Positions 18,201 through 28,319 are shown, counted from the first letter of the stretch. The stretch is DNA of 64,000 bases from Niabella sp. (GCA_017744715.1 JAGIAT010000002.1:186001-250000), one strand, 5' to 3'. Notes: generated by a model from the sequence alone, not told the origin. Numbers and translations are program-made.

Positions 18201-18241
18201 TATTCAACCCTGTTTTCGAAATTTGCATAAAATATCCTCCA

Positions 18242-19132
18242 ATGTCAGAACTGGTTATACAGAAGGTAAAAGAAAATTCCGCACAGGGCTGGTTGAACGG
18301 CTTTATCGGTGTCGTATTGTTTAGTGGTTCGCTGCCTGCAACCAGAGCAGCGGTTGCTGCATTTAATCCTGTATTCCTTACCGTTGCCCGGGCATCTGTT
18401 GCAGGAATACTGGCGCTTACCGCACTGATCATTTTCAAAGAAAAACGTCCGGAAAAAAAACATTTCTTCCCCCTGGCTATTGTGGCGCTTGGCGTGGTTG
18501 TAGGGTTTCCGTTACTGAGTGCGCTGGCATTAAAATATGTTACGTCGGCGCATTCCATTGTCTTTATAGGCATATTGCCGGTTGCCACAGCGATATTTGG
18601 CATCATCCGGGGGGGCGAACGGCCCCGGCCCGTCTTCTGGCTCTTCTCCGTTATGGGCAGCCTGCTGGTTGTAGGCTTTGCTTTGGCACAAGGGCTCTCG
18701 GCTTCGCCTCTTGGCGACATCCTGATGCTTGGGGCGGTGATCCTTTGTGGATTGGGTTATGCAGAGGGGGCAAAACTGACAAAAACCCTGGGCGGGTGGC
18801 AGGTTATTTCCTGGGCGCTGGTGCTTTCACTGCCCCTTATGTTGCCACTTACATTTATCTTTATGCCGGCCTCCTTTAAGACCGTTAACGCAGGGGCCTG
18901 GATCGGTCTTGGCTATGTATCGTTATTCAGTATGTTTATCGGCTTCGTTTTCTGGTATAAGGGTTTGGCCCAGGGCGGTACCGCAACCGTGGGACAATTG
19001 CAGCTGTTACAACCATTTTTTGGCCTGGCACTCGCAACCTGTTTACTGCACGAGCACGTAAGTATGGGTATGCTGGCCGTTACAGCCGGGGTTATTTTGT
19101 GTGTAGCCGGTACAAAGAAATTTGGCCGGTAA
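18242..19132 (+). CDS. DMT-superfamily (EamA) membrane transporter
   Basis: 296 residues with about ten hydrophobic segments in two similar halves, the EamA pattern. Typical first-repeat features are TRAAVAAFNPVFLTVARASVAG and the second-repeat end SLFSMFIGFVFWYKGLAQGG. These proteins usually export amino acids, nucleobases or drugs across the inner membrane. It is divergent from a MocR regulator and is followed 19 bases later by an ATP-grasp ligase gene, so the two form an operon. Export of the ligase product, or of its amino-acid-like precursor, is a reasonable inference. Confidence 0.92.
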   Translation: MSELVIQKVKENSAQGWLNGFIGVVLFSGSLPATRAAVAAFNPVFLTVARASVAGILALTALIIFKEKRPEKKHFFPLAIVALGVVVGFPLLSALALKYVTSAHSIVFIGILPVATAIFGIIRGGERPRPVFWLFSVMGSLLVVGFALAQGLSASPLGDILMLGAVILCGLGYAEGAKLTKTLGGWQVISWALVLSLPLMLPLTFIFMPASFKTVNAGAWIGLGYVSLFSMFIGFVFWYKGLAQGGTATVGQLQLLQPFFGLALATCLLHEHVSMGMLAVTAGVILCVAGTKKFGR

Positions 19133-19151
19133 AATTTAAATTAAAAAGAAA

Positions 19152-20021
19152 GTGAACATTGCCATCGTAAGTTACAAAAATCAGGAACAGCCTGCCGGCG
19201 AAGTTACCAATGATGAAGACGCGGATCTTATCGCATTTTTGACGGGCAAAGGATTGCATGTGGTACCCGCTATCTGGAATGATGCACATGTAGACTGGAC
19301 CGGATTTGATGCAGCCATCATCAAATCGCCCTGGGACTATCACAACCACCTGCCCGCGTTTTTGAACTGGGTAAACCGTGTAGATCAGACAGGTGTTAAG
19401 GTCTTAAACCCGGTTGATATCATCAAATGGAACAGCCACAAAAAATATCTGAAAGACCTTTCCGAGAAAGGACTTCCTGTAATTGCAACAGCATACCTTG
19501 AAAAAGGAGTCGCTTTTGATAACCACTTCTTTGAGCTGTTCAACACCACTAAACTGGTTGTAAAACCCTGTGTAAGCGCCGGGGCCCAAAATACGATCAC
19601 TATTGATCGCAACAGGTACCACGAATATACCGGCCACATTGAACAACTTTTAAAAACAGAAGATTACATTGTACAACCTTTTGCAGAAGAAATTAAAAAT
19701 GGTGAATGGTCCTTTCTCTTCTTTAATGGCCGATACAGCCATTGCGCATTAAAGACCCCTAAACAGGGCGATTTCAGGGTACAACATAATCATGGCGGCA
19801 GTGTCAGCTACCCTGTACCGGATCGGGCACTTATAGAACAAGCCGGAACCTACCTGAAGCATCTGCCACAAGCCACGTTATATGCAAGAGTGGATGGTAT
19901 TATCATAAACAACGCCTTTCAGTTAATGGAACTGGAATTGATCGAGCCATATCTGTTCTTTAACGGCAACAGCGATTTGCTGGAAAACTATTATCAGGCA
20001 CTCATTGCTTTGATTTCTTAA
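19152..20021 (+). CDS. ATP-grasp family ligase
   Basis: 289 residues with a GTG start (NIAIVSYKNQEQPAGEVTND) 19 bases after the transporter. The N-terminal part resembles a pre-ATP-grasp domain (DADLIAFLTGKGLHVVPAIW; KSPWDYHNHLPAFLNWVNRV). The central and C-terminal parts have ATP-grasp features: LVVKPCVSAGAQNT, DYIVQPFAEEIKNGEWSFLF, YARVDGIIINNAFQLMELEL, where Asp, Glu and Glu would bind Mg-ATP. This kind resembles RimK/DcsG-like enzymes that activate a carboxylate with ATP and join it to an amine. The substrate is not known. Linked to a DMT transporter and a MocR regulator. Confidence 0.88.
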   Translation: MNIAIVSYKNQEQPAGEVTNDEDADLIAFLTGKGLHVVPAIWNDAHVDWTGFDAAIIKSPWDYHNHLPAFLNWVNRVDQTGVKVLNPVDIIKWNSHKKYLKDLSEKGLPVIATAYLEKGVAFDNHFFELFNTTKLVVKPCVSAGAQNTITIDRNRYHEYTGHIEQLLKTEDYIVQPFAEEIKNGEWSFLFFNGRYSHCALKTPKQGDFRVQHNHGGSVSYPVPDRALIEQAGTYLKHLPQATLYARVDGIIINNAFQLMELELIEPYLFFNGNSDLLENYYQALIALIS

Positions 20022-20090
20022 ACCGAATATAGGCCGGATAGCGGGCGCACAACTCTTTGCATGCTAAAATAAGCAGCCTGCAGTTGCTCC

Positions 20091-20249
20091 TTATTTACCG
20101 GTTTCCATATCAACCGCAATTATCCTGCTGTATGTTTTGGTGCCGTCTTTATCAGTCTGCACTTTAAATGGGCTCACTGCACCAGTCATCCATGCATTGA
20201 TTCCCTTTACCCGCCCGGTTATGGTTCCACACATTCCAAACGGGTCCAT
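20091..20249 (-). CDS. Small open frame ending in an Fn3-tail-like motif, possible remnant
   Basis: 52 residues from the ATG at 20249 (the frame is open further to 20351). The second half, FKVQTDKDGTKTYSRIIAVD, matches the last strands of the split Fn3-like modules (FVRIVQVDKDGTRSTSKTV) and of ordinary type-IX-associated Fn3 domains. The first half (MDPFGMCGTITGRVKGINAW) does not match the module and has no hydrophobic hairpin. It may be the decayed 3' end of a larger gene or a real small protein. It lies between the ATP-grasp gene and the hybrid regulator, on the opposite strand. Confidence 0.35.
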   Translation of the reverse strand: MDPFGMCGTITGRVKGINAWMTGAVSPFKVQTDKDGTKTYSRIIAVDMETGK

Positions 20250-20373
20250 ATAAATCGCCGGGCATCGGGCTGTACCAATGCGTATGTTAATAAAAAGCGA
20301 CTTTTTGAAAACGCCGGCGAATTCGCAGCCTGCGGACAAGGGCGGAAGCACTATTTTTCTTAAATTGCCGGCA

Positions 20374-23300
20374 ATGAAAGGAAAGGGTTTTTGGATACTA
20401 TTCTATTGCTTACAGATATACCACTTCACCTCAGGACAACCCCTAAAATCAATCGCTGAAAACAGGTACTTCAGAACCATTTCTGTTGACCAGGGATTGT
20501 CGCAAAGCACGGTATTTGTGGTGCAGCAGGACCACCAGGGGTTCATCTGGGTAGGCACACAGGATGGACTGAACCGGTACGACGGAAAGACGTTTACGGT
20601 GTTCCGTCCGAATAAAAAAGACAGCAACAGCCTTTTTTCCAGCTATATCAGAAGCTTGTATACAGACCCGCAAGGCCTGTTGTGGATCGGGGGAAATAAA
20701 GGAGTAAGCTGTTACAACTATAAACAGGAACGGTTTGATAATTACCCCTTGCCGGTAAAACCGGGGGAATGGTTTGTTACCGGCATTACAGCTGATTTAC
20801 AGAACCGGATATGGATCGCCGCCAACTCCGGCGAACTTTATTACCGGGATGCCGGGAGCAACCGTTTCGTACCCGTTCCCTACACTGTAACCGGTGCCCC
20901 GATCAGCACCATTCAGCAGTTGCTTTTTATCGACGGGCATTTATTCCTGGCTACGGATAAAGGCGTATATGAACTGGATCCTGCTACAAGAACCGCCAAG
21001 GCGCGTCAGCCTGCACAGGTTAATGTTCGTATTAATGCGCTGCTGCGGCAGGGGCAATTGCTATGGATGGGCTCCGAAAACGGTGGCCTGTTTTGCCTGG
21101 ATCTCAAAAATGACCAGGTGATCAATTATCGTCACCGGTCACAAACCGCAAACAGTCTCATCGATGATGACATCCGCAGTCTGGCATGGGACCAGGCCGG
21201 GAACCTGTGGATCGGTACATTCAGAGGATTGTCGATCCTGGATACCCGTACGGCAACGTTCAGCAATTTTGAACACCAGTCCAACCGGCATCTTACGCTG
21301 AGCCAAAATTCCGTACGCTGCATTTTCAGAGACCGGCAGAACGGCATGTGGCTGGGTACTTTTTTTGGCGGACTGAATTACTATCACAAAGATGATATCC
21401 GCTTTAATATACTTAGTCAAACAACCGGCAACGTATTGCTGAATGACCAGGTGGTGAATGTGATCAAAGAAGATGCGGCTCAGAATATCTGGATTGGCAC
21501 CAATGATAAAGGGCTCAATATCTGGAACCGGAAAACCAACCAGCTTTCCTATGTATCGCATGCAGAAACCAATACCAACAGTATCAGCTCCAACAATATT
21601 AAAGCCATTGCATTTGACCGCGAAGGCAATGCATTGGTGGGCACTTTTAATGCCGGCCTTAACGTAATTGACAAAAGAACGGGTGCTGTAAAAAAATACA
21701 AGCATGACCCGTCAAACCCGCTTTCCGTTAACAGCGACATGGTACATGCGCTGCTCCGGGATCAGCAGGACCGGATATGGGTGGGCACCCGTGCCGGGCT
21801 CAGCCGCTTCGACCAGGCGCAACAGCAGTTCATCCGTTTCGACAGGGACCCGTCCGGAAAACAGTTAAGCGCTGAAGGCATTACTTCTTTACTGCAAGAC
21901 CGGAAAGGACGGATCTGGATCGGTACCATCAATGGTATGAATGCACTCAGCCCGGACCTTGGCCACCTTAACGTATTTGCCGGCACCACGCTTACCAATG
22001 AGCTGGTGAACTGCATTGCGGAAGACCAGCAGGGACGCATCTGGGCCGGTACGCGGGATGGGTTGAATCTCTTTGATGAACGGCAGCAGCGGTTCATACC
22101 ATATGCGGGCGCCGATAACGCCATTGAAGGCGCCATCTTCGGCATTCAGCCGGATGACCAGGACGGGATCTGGATCTCCACCAGCAAGGGACTGATCAAA
22201 TTATACGACCATTTCAATAAACTGCAGATCTTTAACACCCAAACCGGCATGGGCAATATGCAGTTCAGCCTGCCTGCTTTTTGCAAAACCGGCGACGGAA
22301 TGCTCCTTTTCGGGGGATTGAACGGTTTGATCTATTTTTATCCCCAGTCGATCCAGTTAAAGCCTTTTGACCTCCATGTTACATTTACGGGTCTGGATAT
22401 TTTTAATACACATGTAGCGCCCGGAAGCAGTTACAACGTACTCAGCAACTCCATCAGTGAAACCAACCGCTTGCGCCTGCCCCATGAGTACAAGCAGTTT
22501 ACGGTTTATTTCAGCACCTTCAATTACATTGCTCCCGGAAGCATTCAATATCATTACCGGCTAAAAGGTTTCGACAATGGCTGGCAGGTATGCGATAATA
22601 TTCCCAAGGCTGTTTATAGCAATCTGAAGCCCGGCGATTATACGCTGGAGGTACAGGCAACCGGTCCTGTCGGCGAAAAAAGTCCCATCCGTACATTGCA
22701 GATCCAGGTGCTGCCACCCTGGTGGCGCAGCAATGGCTTCTATTTATTCCTTATTGCCGCACTGGGGGCCATTGCCTATATTGCCTACCGGGTCATTAAC
22801 GAACGCATTAAAGCGAAAACGGCTTTGAAAAAAGAGCGTGGCGACCGGGAGAAAGCCGAATACCTGAGCCAGATGAAAATGGATTTTTTCACCAATATCT
22901 CCCATGAATTTAAAACACCGCTTACACTCATTATTGCCCCACTGGAAGAGATGCTTACCAGGCCTGTGCCCGAAAAAAAGCTCCGGAAATACCACGAGCG
23001 CATGCTGGGAAATGCCAAACGGCTTTACCACCTGGTAGACCAGCTGATGGATTTCCGGAAAACAGAAAACGGCCTGAAGAAACTGGAGCTAACAGAGGGC
23101 GATATCGTTCCGTTTATGCGGGAGATCTATTCCTCCTTCCTGGAACTCTCCCATCAAAAAAATATCCAATACTATTTCAAGGCAAACCGGTCTGAGTTTT
23201 CCTGTTATTTCGACCGGGATGCGGTGGAAAAAATCTGCAACAACCTCCTGTCTAATGCATTCAAGTATACCCATCCGGGAGATACGGTGGAACTGAGTTT

Positions 23301-24432
23301 TGAGCACCGGAGCGATCAGATGATTATTACCGTAAGCGATACCGGCGTGGGCATCGCCTCTGCAGATCATGAACGCGTCTTCCAGCGGTTTTACCAGGTG
23401 AACCATTCCGATGCCAACTGGGGCTCCGGCGTGGGACTGGCTTTTGCAAAAAGCCTGGTGGAATTGCACCACGGTACCATCGCTATCGAAAGCGTACCGG
23501 ATAAAGGCACCGTATTTACGGTTCAGCTTCCGGTGAGCCGCAATCAGTACCAGACCGAAGAATTTGATACAGATAATCATTATACGCTGTTGCTGGACAA
23601 TCTTACCGCAGCGGCAAAGGTTTCCGACGAAAACAGAGCAGACATGCCCGCGGAACCGGTAACGCATGAGCAGCAATTACTGATCGTAGACGATAATGAA
23701 CAAATTGTGGATTACCTGTCCGGCTACTTTGAAAATTATTTTACCGTTATAAAAGCATATAACGGACAGGAGGCCTTACTGCGCGTGGAAGAACAGGCGC
23801 CGGATATCATCATCTGTGATGTGATGATGCCTGAAACAGATGGCATCCAGTTTTGCAAAAAGATCAAGCAAAACATCATTACCTGTCATATCCCCGTAAT
23901 ATTACTCACGGCCAAAAGTGAGCCCACCAACCAGGTAAAAGGGTTGGAGGCCGGGGCCGATGACTATGTGACCAAGCCCTTTTCGCTTCCGGTACTGGAG
24001 GCCAAAGTGCAAAACATCATCCGGTCCAGAAGACGGCTGAAAGAGTACTATTCTTCTGCAACGGAAATTGTTCCCGAAAATATTGCGCTCAACACCCTCG
24101 ACGAAGATTTTTTACGCAAGGCCATCGCCATCATTGAGGAAAGCCTGAGTGATCCGGAATTTTCCGTGCTGAAGTTCAGCCGGAGCATTGGCATGAGCCG
24201 CTCGAGCCTTTATTTAAAACTGAAGGCGATAACAGGTGAATCGACCACCGATTTTATTAAACGCATCAAGTTCAAAAAGGCCGCAGCGCTTTTGGAAAGC
24301 AAAGCGCATTCCGTTACGGAAGTAGCCTATATGTCGGGCTTCAGCTCCCTGTCGTATTTCTCTACATCGTTTAAGCAATATTATGGTTGTTTGCCTACAG
24401 AGTATGGATCAAATAAACATGCCGAGCCGTAA
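20374..24432 (+). CDS. Hybrid two-component system regulator (one-protein HTCS) of the glycosaminoglycan locus
   Basis: 1352 residues from the ATG at 20374, chosen because a signal-like segment follows (MKGKGFWILFYCLQIYHF); the frame is open to 20278. The periplasmic sensor carries many beta-propeller repeats (GLSQSTVFVVQQDHQGFIWV; DRIWVGTRAGLSRF), then a Y_Y_Y domain. One transmembrane helix lies near 787-809. A HisKA domain follows with His844 in ISHEFKTPL, then HATPase motifs (NNLLSNAFKYT, DTGVGI, GSGVGLAFA). A receiver domain has Asp1149 in IICDVMMPETDG and Lys in VTKPFS, and a C-terminal AraC helix-turn-helix ends the protein. It senses an oligosaccharide in the periplasm and activates the locus, probably at the 45.4-46.1 kb divergent promoter region. 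Confidence 0.95.
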   Translation: MKGKGFWILFYCLQIYHFTSGQPLKSIAENRYFRTISVDQGLSQSTVFVVQQDHQGFIWVGTQDGLNRYDGKTFTVFRPNKKDSNSLFSSYIRSLYTDPQGLLWIGGNKGVSCYNYKQERFDNYPLPVKPGEWFVTGITADLQNRIWIAANSGELYYRDAGSNRFVPVPYTVTGAPISTIQQLLFIDGHLFLATDKGVYELDPATRTAKARQPAQVNVRINALLRQGQLLWMGSENGGLFCLDLKNDQVINYRHRSQTANSLIDDDIRSLAWDQAGNLWIGTFRGLSILDTRTATFSNFEHQSNRHLTLSQNSVRCIFRDRQNGMWLGTFFGGLNYYHKDDIRFNILSQTTGNVLLNDQVVNVIKEDAAQNIWIGTNDKGLNIWNRKTNQLSYVSHAETNTNSISSNNIKAIAFDREGNALVGTFNAGLNVIDKRTGAVKKYKHDPSNPLSVNSDMVHALLRDQQDRIWVGTRAGLSRFDQAQQQFIRFDRDPSGKQLSAEGITSLLQDRKGRIWIGTINGMNALSPDLGHLNVFAGTTLTNELVNCIAEDQQGRIWAGTRDGLNLFDERQQRFIPYAGADNAIEGAIFGIQPDDQDGIWISTSKGLIKLYDHFNKLQIFNTQTGMGNMQFSLPAFCKTGDGMLLFGGLNGLIYFYPQSIQLKPFDLHVTFTGLDIFNTHVAPGSSYNVLSNSISETNRLRLPHEYKQFTVYFSTFNYIAPGSIQYHYRLKGFDNGWQVCDNIPKAVYSNLKPGDYTLEVQATGPVGEKSPIRTLQIQVLPPWWRSNGFYLFLIAALGAIAYIAYRVINERIKAKTALKKERGDREKAEYLSQMKMDFFTNISHEFKTPLTLIIAPLEEMLTRPVPEKKLRKYHERMLGNAKRLYHLVDQLMDFRKTENGLKKLELTEGDIVPFMREIYSSFLELSHQKNIQYYFKANRSEFSCYFDRDAVEKICNNLLSNAFKYTHPGDTVELSFEHRSDQMIITVSDTGVGIASADHERVFQRFYQVNHSDANWGSGVGLAFAKSLVELHHGTIAIESVPDKGTVFTVQLPVSRNQYQTEEFDTDNHYTLLLDNLTAAAKVSDENRADMPAEPVTHEQQLLIVDDNEQIVDYLSGYFENYFTVIKAYNGQEALLRVEEQAPDIIICDVMMPETDGIQFCKKIKQNIITCHIPVILLTAKSEPTNQVKGLEAGADDYVTKPFSLPVLEAKVQNIIRSRRRLKEYYSSATEIVPENIALNTLDEDFLRKAIAIIEESLSDPEFSVLKFSRSIGMSRSSLYLKLKAITGESTTDFIKRIKFKKAAALLESKAHSVTEVAYMSGFSSLSYFSTSFKQYYGCLPTEYGSNKHAEP

Positions 24433-24604
24433 GAGGGGATATTCGATGTTGCAAAAACCCGGCATCCGCGTTCTCTCTGGTAAAAATCATCCATTTCTAA
24501 ATAAATAAATGCATTTTTGAAACCGCCTTTTTACTGCGTGCTGTTATTTTGAGAAAAGAAAAGACCGGTTTCCGGATAATTATTAAACACAAAAGCTGAC
24601 AAAA

Positions 24605-25534
24605 ATGTACGCAATCGCCATTGATGTGGGCAGCACTTATGTAAGATGCGGCCTTATCAACCTGAAGGGTGAGATCCTTTATTCGTTTAAAATGCCGTCG
24701 CGGGATGTACTGACGGAAGGCGAAATCATCGCGCTCATCAATGCCGGGGTACGTAAATGTGCCGGTGTTGCCGGGGGCCGGATCCTGGGCGTAGGTGTAG
24801 GCTTTCCGGGAATTGTAGAAAACAATGTGATCCTGGGCGGCGCCGATAACCTGCCGGGATTTCATCATGTGGACCTGGGTGCGCTGATTGCCGCATCAAC
24901 CGGTATGAATGTGGTGGTAGACAATGACGCCAATATGATGGCCTGGGGAGAGATCCAGTTCGGAGCCGGAAAAAACTGCTCCGACGCCGTATTTCTCACC
25001 GTTGGAGCGGGGATCGGCGGCAGTGCCGTAATCAATAACAAACTGTATGGCGGCTACCGGAACAAAGGAATGGAATTCGGGCATATCATTATCAATTTTG
25101 ACGGGCCGCTGTGCTCCTGTGGCAGCCGAGGCTGTTTTGAAGCCTATGCTTCTATAAAGGCCCTTATCCGCGATTATGCGCAACTTACGGGTAAACCGCC
25201 AGCGGATTTAAACGGAAAAATGATCACCCATCATTACCGTTCCGGCGAAGCAGCAGCGGTGGCCGTAATGGAACAACACCTGCATTATATGTCCATTGGC
25301 ATCACCAGCCTGATCAATATTTTCAGTCCGCAGAAACTGATCATCGGCGGAGGTGTTTCCGACGCAGACAGTTTTTATGTACAGGAAATCAGCCGGCGGG
25401 TGGCCGAACGCGCAATGCCGGATACCTTCAGTCATTCCATGATCGTTCATTCACAAATGGGCAATGAGGCCTGTTTACTGGGCTGCGCCAGCCGCGTTTT
25501 TTCTACGCCGATGTTGTTGCAGTCGAATGAGTAA
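24605..25534 (+). CDS. ROK-family sugar kinase (copy 1)
   Basis: 309 residues. The N-terminal phosphate loop is AIAIDVGSTYVRCG and the sugar-binding Asp lies in VVDNDANMMAWGE. The ROK zinc motif is HIIINFDGPLCSCGSRGCFE, and the C-terminal adenosine segment is SPQKLIIGGGVSD. Cytoplasmic. By family, it would phosphorylate glucose, N-acetylglucosamine, glucosamine or a related sugar. In a heparin-degrading locus, phosphorylation of GlcNAc or GlcN released after lyase and GH88 action is the likely role. It is closely similar to the ROK gene at 37572-38540. It follows the regulator on the + strand and is convergent with the heparinase II/III-family gene. Confidence 0.92.
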   Translation: MYAIAIDVGSTYVRCGLINLKGEILYSFKMPSRDVLTEGEIIALINAGVRKCAGVAGGRILGVGVGFPGIVENNVILGGADNLPGFHHVDLGALIAASTGMNVVVDNDANMMAWGEIQFGAGKNCSDAVFLTVGAGIGGSAVINNKLYGGYRNKGMEFGHIIINFDGPLCSCGSRGCFEAYASIKALIRDYAQLTGKPPADLNGKMITHHYRSGEAAAVAVMEQHLHYMSIGITSLINIFSPQKLIIGGGVSDADSFYVQEISRRVAERAMPDTFSHSMIVHSQMGNEACLLGCASRVFSTPMLLQSNE

Positions 25535-25613
25535 ACCGGAACGTTTTCTTCCGGCTCATGATATACGTCTATTCAGCAGGCTTATTCCCTGCAAAGCGGG
25601 CGTGATCGTTCAT

Positions 25614-28289
25614 TTATTTACGGTCATACTTCACCACATCGGGTGTTTCATCTGCTACTTCCTGTCGTGTAATCCTGCTTCCCTGTTTTTCCAGCAACAT
25701 AGAACCGCCCCGCAGTTGCGGGTTGATTTTTCTGCCGGCAAAGTGCACCTGCAAATCGCCGTAATTAAAACAGGCATCGCCGTCACTTACCTGCAAAGCG
25801 GCCGGCCGGGCTCCGTTCAGCTGTACCTGTATGTTCCAGGCGCCCGCCTGTACCTGTATGAGGCCATGCACATCGCTGACCGTTTTAACCGCTTCAGCGA
25901 TACCCTCTTTTATCCGGATAACGGTTAAAAACCGGAACCGCTGTTCGGGAAGTGATGTAATACCTACATGCCACTGGTTGGTATACTGACGTAATTTACC
26001 GCCCTCTGTTAATTTCATCCAGTTTACGGCGGGCTCGGCAAACTGATCGTGTACCGTCATTTGCAAAGGCGTGGCGGCAAACACACTGGCCGTTACATTT
26101 CCCATACCGGTCTTTACTTCAAAGTTTTGCCGGCCAGCGTCATCGGTTTTACCCGCAATGATCGTATAAAAGGGTGCATGAAACTGTGTGGTCCATTTCA
26201 CCGGCTTTTTTGCTTCCAGCTCGTCATACAATACAATGTATCCACCCTCCAGCTGCAGCATATGCCTGCGATACAGCGTAACGCCCGGGTCTCCGAATCC
26301 GTTTGCCGCATCGGGCTTAAGATGCAGCTGGTCAAACCGGTTTAGCCAAAACTCGCTTTTGATATCGCCATAGGCATTGGATGCATCGCCCAGCGCATAT
26401 TGGATCCTGTTGCCGCTGATGGAACGCGGCAGCCATCCGTATCCTTCCTCCCCTATGCGCTGACTCATACTGTCTGCCAGGATGGTACAATAGGCCCTTG
26501 TATTGCGATAGTCCAGTAAATTGTGCCGGTCGCTAAACTGGCTGTAATAGCCGGTGGCGCCCAGAATGGTTTTTCCTTTATAATTAACCGTAATGGCGTT
26601 TTGACCTGCATGTCCGTGCCCTGAAGCGCCAAACGGATTACTGATGAGGTAACTGAAGAGCTGTCCCCCTGTTTTGGTAAATGCATCGGTCATGGCCGCC
26701 AGACCGATGTCGTTAAACGACCTGGAGCCGGGCAGTTCATCCCGGGAGCCCGTTTTTGGCTTCCGGCCGGGTTTATAATTCAGCAAACGGAAAAACAGGT
26801 AGTCATCCGTGCCATTAAAAAATTCCGGATGGGCCCCCTTTATTTGTTGTACATACCTGTTCAGGAACTCATTGTTCAGTTTATACGTGAGCGCTTCAGC
26901 AAACAATGCATAGGCAGGGTCGATACCGTTGCGCAAATCTTCCCACTGATCGCCATAAGCCGTAGACGTGCCCGAGGGCGGAAAAGAGTATATAAGATAG
27001 TAGGGTATATTTTGCATCCAGGGCAACCGGAAATAATCCATGCCCGAAAAATCACCAAACAACTGGGAGAGGTAGATGATGGAGCGGAAGTTTACGGAGA
27101 AATAGCCATTGCCTTCCCGCCAGCCGCCATCAGTGGTGCCCAGCACCGGAAAGCGGGCCGACCATACTTCGTACATATAGGTAAACCATTCCCGGGCCTC
27201 GGGCACTTCTCCCAATAAGGCTACCGTGCCAATGGCAAGGTTACGTAAGGTAATTTGCCATACGTGATTGTCGCATACATGTACTTCAAACCGGTTGGGC
27301 AGATGGTCATAGATCCGCCTTGCGCGCTTTACCATCGCCTTTTTAAAAAGCTCTTTTTCATCAGGGCTGATGTAATCATAGCCCATGTCATAAAACCATC
27401 CCAGCGCTTCCAGTACCGCACCGTTATTGAAATCGCTGCGTGTAGCCCAGTGCTTATCCGGGTCCATACGCACGAGGTTCATGGCCCGGAGTTTTGCATC
27501 TTCAATAAACCGTTTGTCTTTCGTTAAGTAATACGCGATGCAAAGATTGCGCACCGGGTTCCCTACCATATCACCAAAGCCGTGATACATCCGGTCCATC
27601 AGGCCATCCAGCTCCCTGCCTTTTTTCCCGGCAGTATCAATCTGGCGTACAGGGCGCTCTTCCGGCAACGGCTCCCCGATTCGTTTTTTGGCAAAAGCGA
27701 TCAATTGTTTTGCCTCGGGATTATCCCGGTTGTTTTCATATAGTGCCTCCCCGGTTGCATACAGGTTCCAGAGATGCGGATGGGGACCTTCGTTGCGTTG
27801 CAGCACCTGGTTTATGGATGGCGATACTTTTTGACGGGCATACTTTGCATCAACCACAAAATCGTACACCGTTGACCAGGTCCATTTACCGGAGCCTTTA
27901 CGTGTATACGCATACTTCCAGTACCAGCGCCCGGGCTTTAATGCCTGGTGCAACGGATATACGGCCCAGGCCTGTACCCCGCTTTTTATAAGCCCTTTCG
28001 TAAACTGCTTATCTGCTGCCAGCATTACCTGGTAACGCACATTGCCGATATTGGGGTCCTGCGGTACCGTGCTTCCGCTTTCCATGGGAAATACCATTTT
28101 TTCCCCGTTGGTAGCCGGCCACAGCAGCGCAGGCGCGTTCGTAGGCACCGTAATACCATTAACCGGATAGGGCCATTCGCGCGCACGGGCATGCAATTTT
28201 TCATCCTGTAATTTAATAACCGCCGGTTGTTGCGACCAGCCCGAAAAGAAGGCAAGCAGAAAAACGACCAGGAAATTTCTTTTTATCAT
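25614..28289 (-). CDS. Heparinase II/III-family polysaccharide lyase with HepII N-terminal (DUF4962) domain
   Basis: 891 residues. Signal peptide 1-19 (FLLAFFSGWSQQ). The N-terminal part, about 35-430, has the HepII_N/DUF4962 pattern (EWPYPVNGITVPTNAPALLW; PLPEERPVRQIDTAGKKGRE) and an alpha/alpha-toroid. The central and C-terminal beta-sandwich is Hepar_II_III (NPFGASGHGHAGQNAITVNY). Likely catalytic residues are the His in VCDNHVWQ, the Tyr in GNGYFSVNF and the His in GHGHAGQN. It would cleave a uronic-acid polysaccharide by beta-elimination in the periplasm or at the surface. Members of this broad family act on heparin, chondroitin, hyaluronan, alginate or other substrates; the neighbours favour a glycosaminoglycan. 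Last gene of the - strand series. Confidence 0.88.
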   Translation of the reverse strand: MIKRNFLVVFLLAFFSGWSQQPAVIKLQDEKLHARAREWPYPVNGITVPTNAPALLWPATNGEKMVFPMESGSTVPQDPNIGNVRYQVMLAADKQFTKGLIKSGVQAWAVYPLHQALKPGRWYWKYAYTRKGSGKWTWSTVYDFVVDAKYARQKVSPSINQVLQRNEGPHPHLWNLYATGEALYENNRDNPEAKQLIAFAKKRIGEPLPEERPVRQIDTAGKKGRELDGLMDRMYHGFGDMVGNPVRNLCIAYYLTKDKRFIEDAKLRAMNLVRMDPDKHWATRSDFNNGAVLEALGWFYDMGYDYISPDEKELFKKAMVKRARRIYDHLPNRFEVHVCDNHVWQITLRNLAIGTVALLGEVPEAREWFTYMYEVWSARFPVLGTTDGGWREGNGYFSVNFRSIIYLSQLFGDFSGMDYFRLPWMQNIPYYLIYSFPPSGTSTAYGDQWEDLRNGIDPAYALFAEALTYKLNNEFLNRYVQQIKGAHPEFFNGTDDYLFFRLLNYKPGRKPKTGSRDELPGSRSFNDIGLAAMTDAFTKTGGQLFSYLISNPFGASGHGHAGQNAITVNYKGKTILGATGYYSQFSDRHNLLDYRNTRAYCTILADSMSQRIGEEGYGWLPRSISGNRIQYALGDASNAYGDIKSEFWLNRFDQLHLKPDAANGFGDPGVTLYRRHMLQLEGGYIVLYDELEAKKPVKWTTQFHAPFYTIIAGKTDDAGRQNFEVKTGMGNVTASVFAATPLQMTVHDQFAEPAVNWMKLTEGGKLRQYTNQWHVGITSLPEQRFRFLTVIRIKEGIAEAVKTVSDVHGLIQVQAGAWNIQVQLNGARPAALQVSDGDACFNYGDLQVHFAGRKINPQLRGGSMLLEKQGSRITRQEVADETPDVVKYDRK

Positions 28290-28319
28290 TCTTGGAATTT
28301 ACAATTCAAGCCGGCCACC

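Noticed and set aside
22785..23676. Several - strand open frames inside the hybrid regulator
   Set aside because: They lie antisense to HisKA/HATPase/receiver-coding sequence and have no family pattern.
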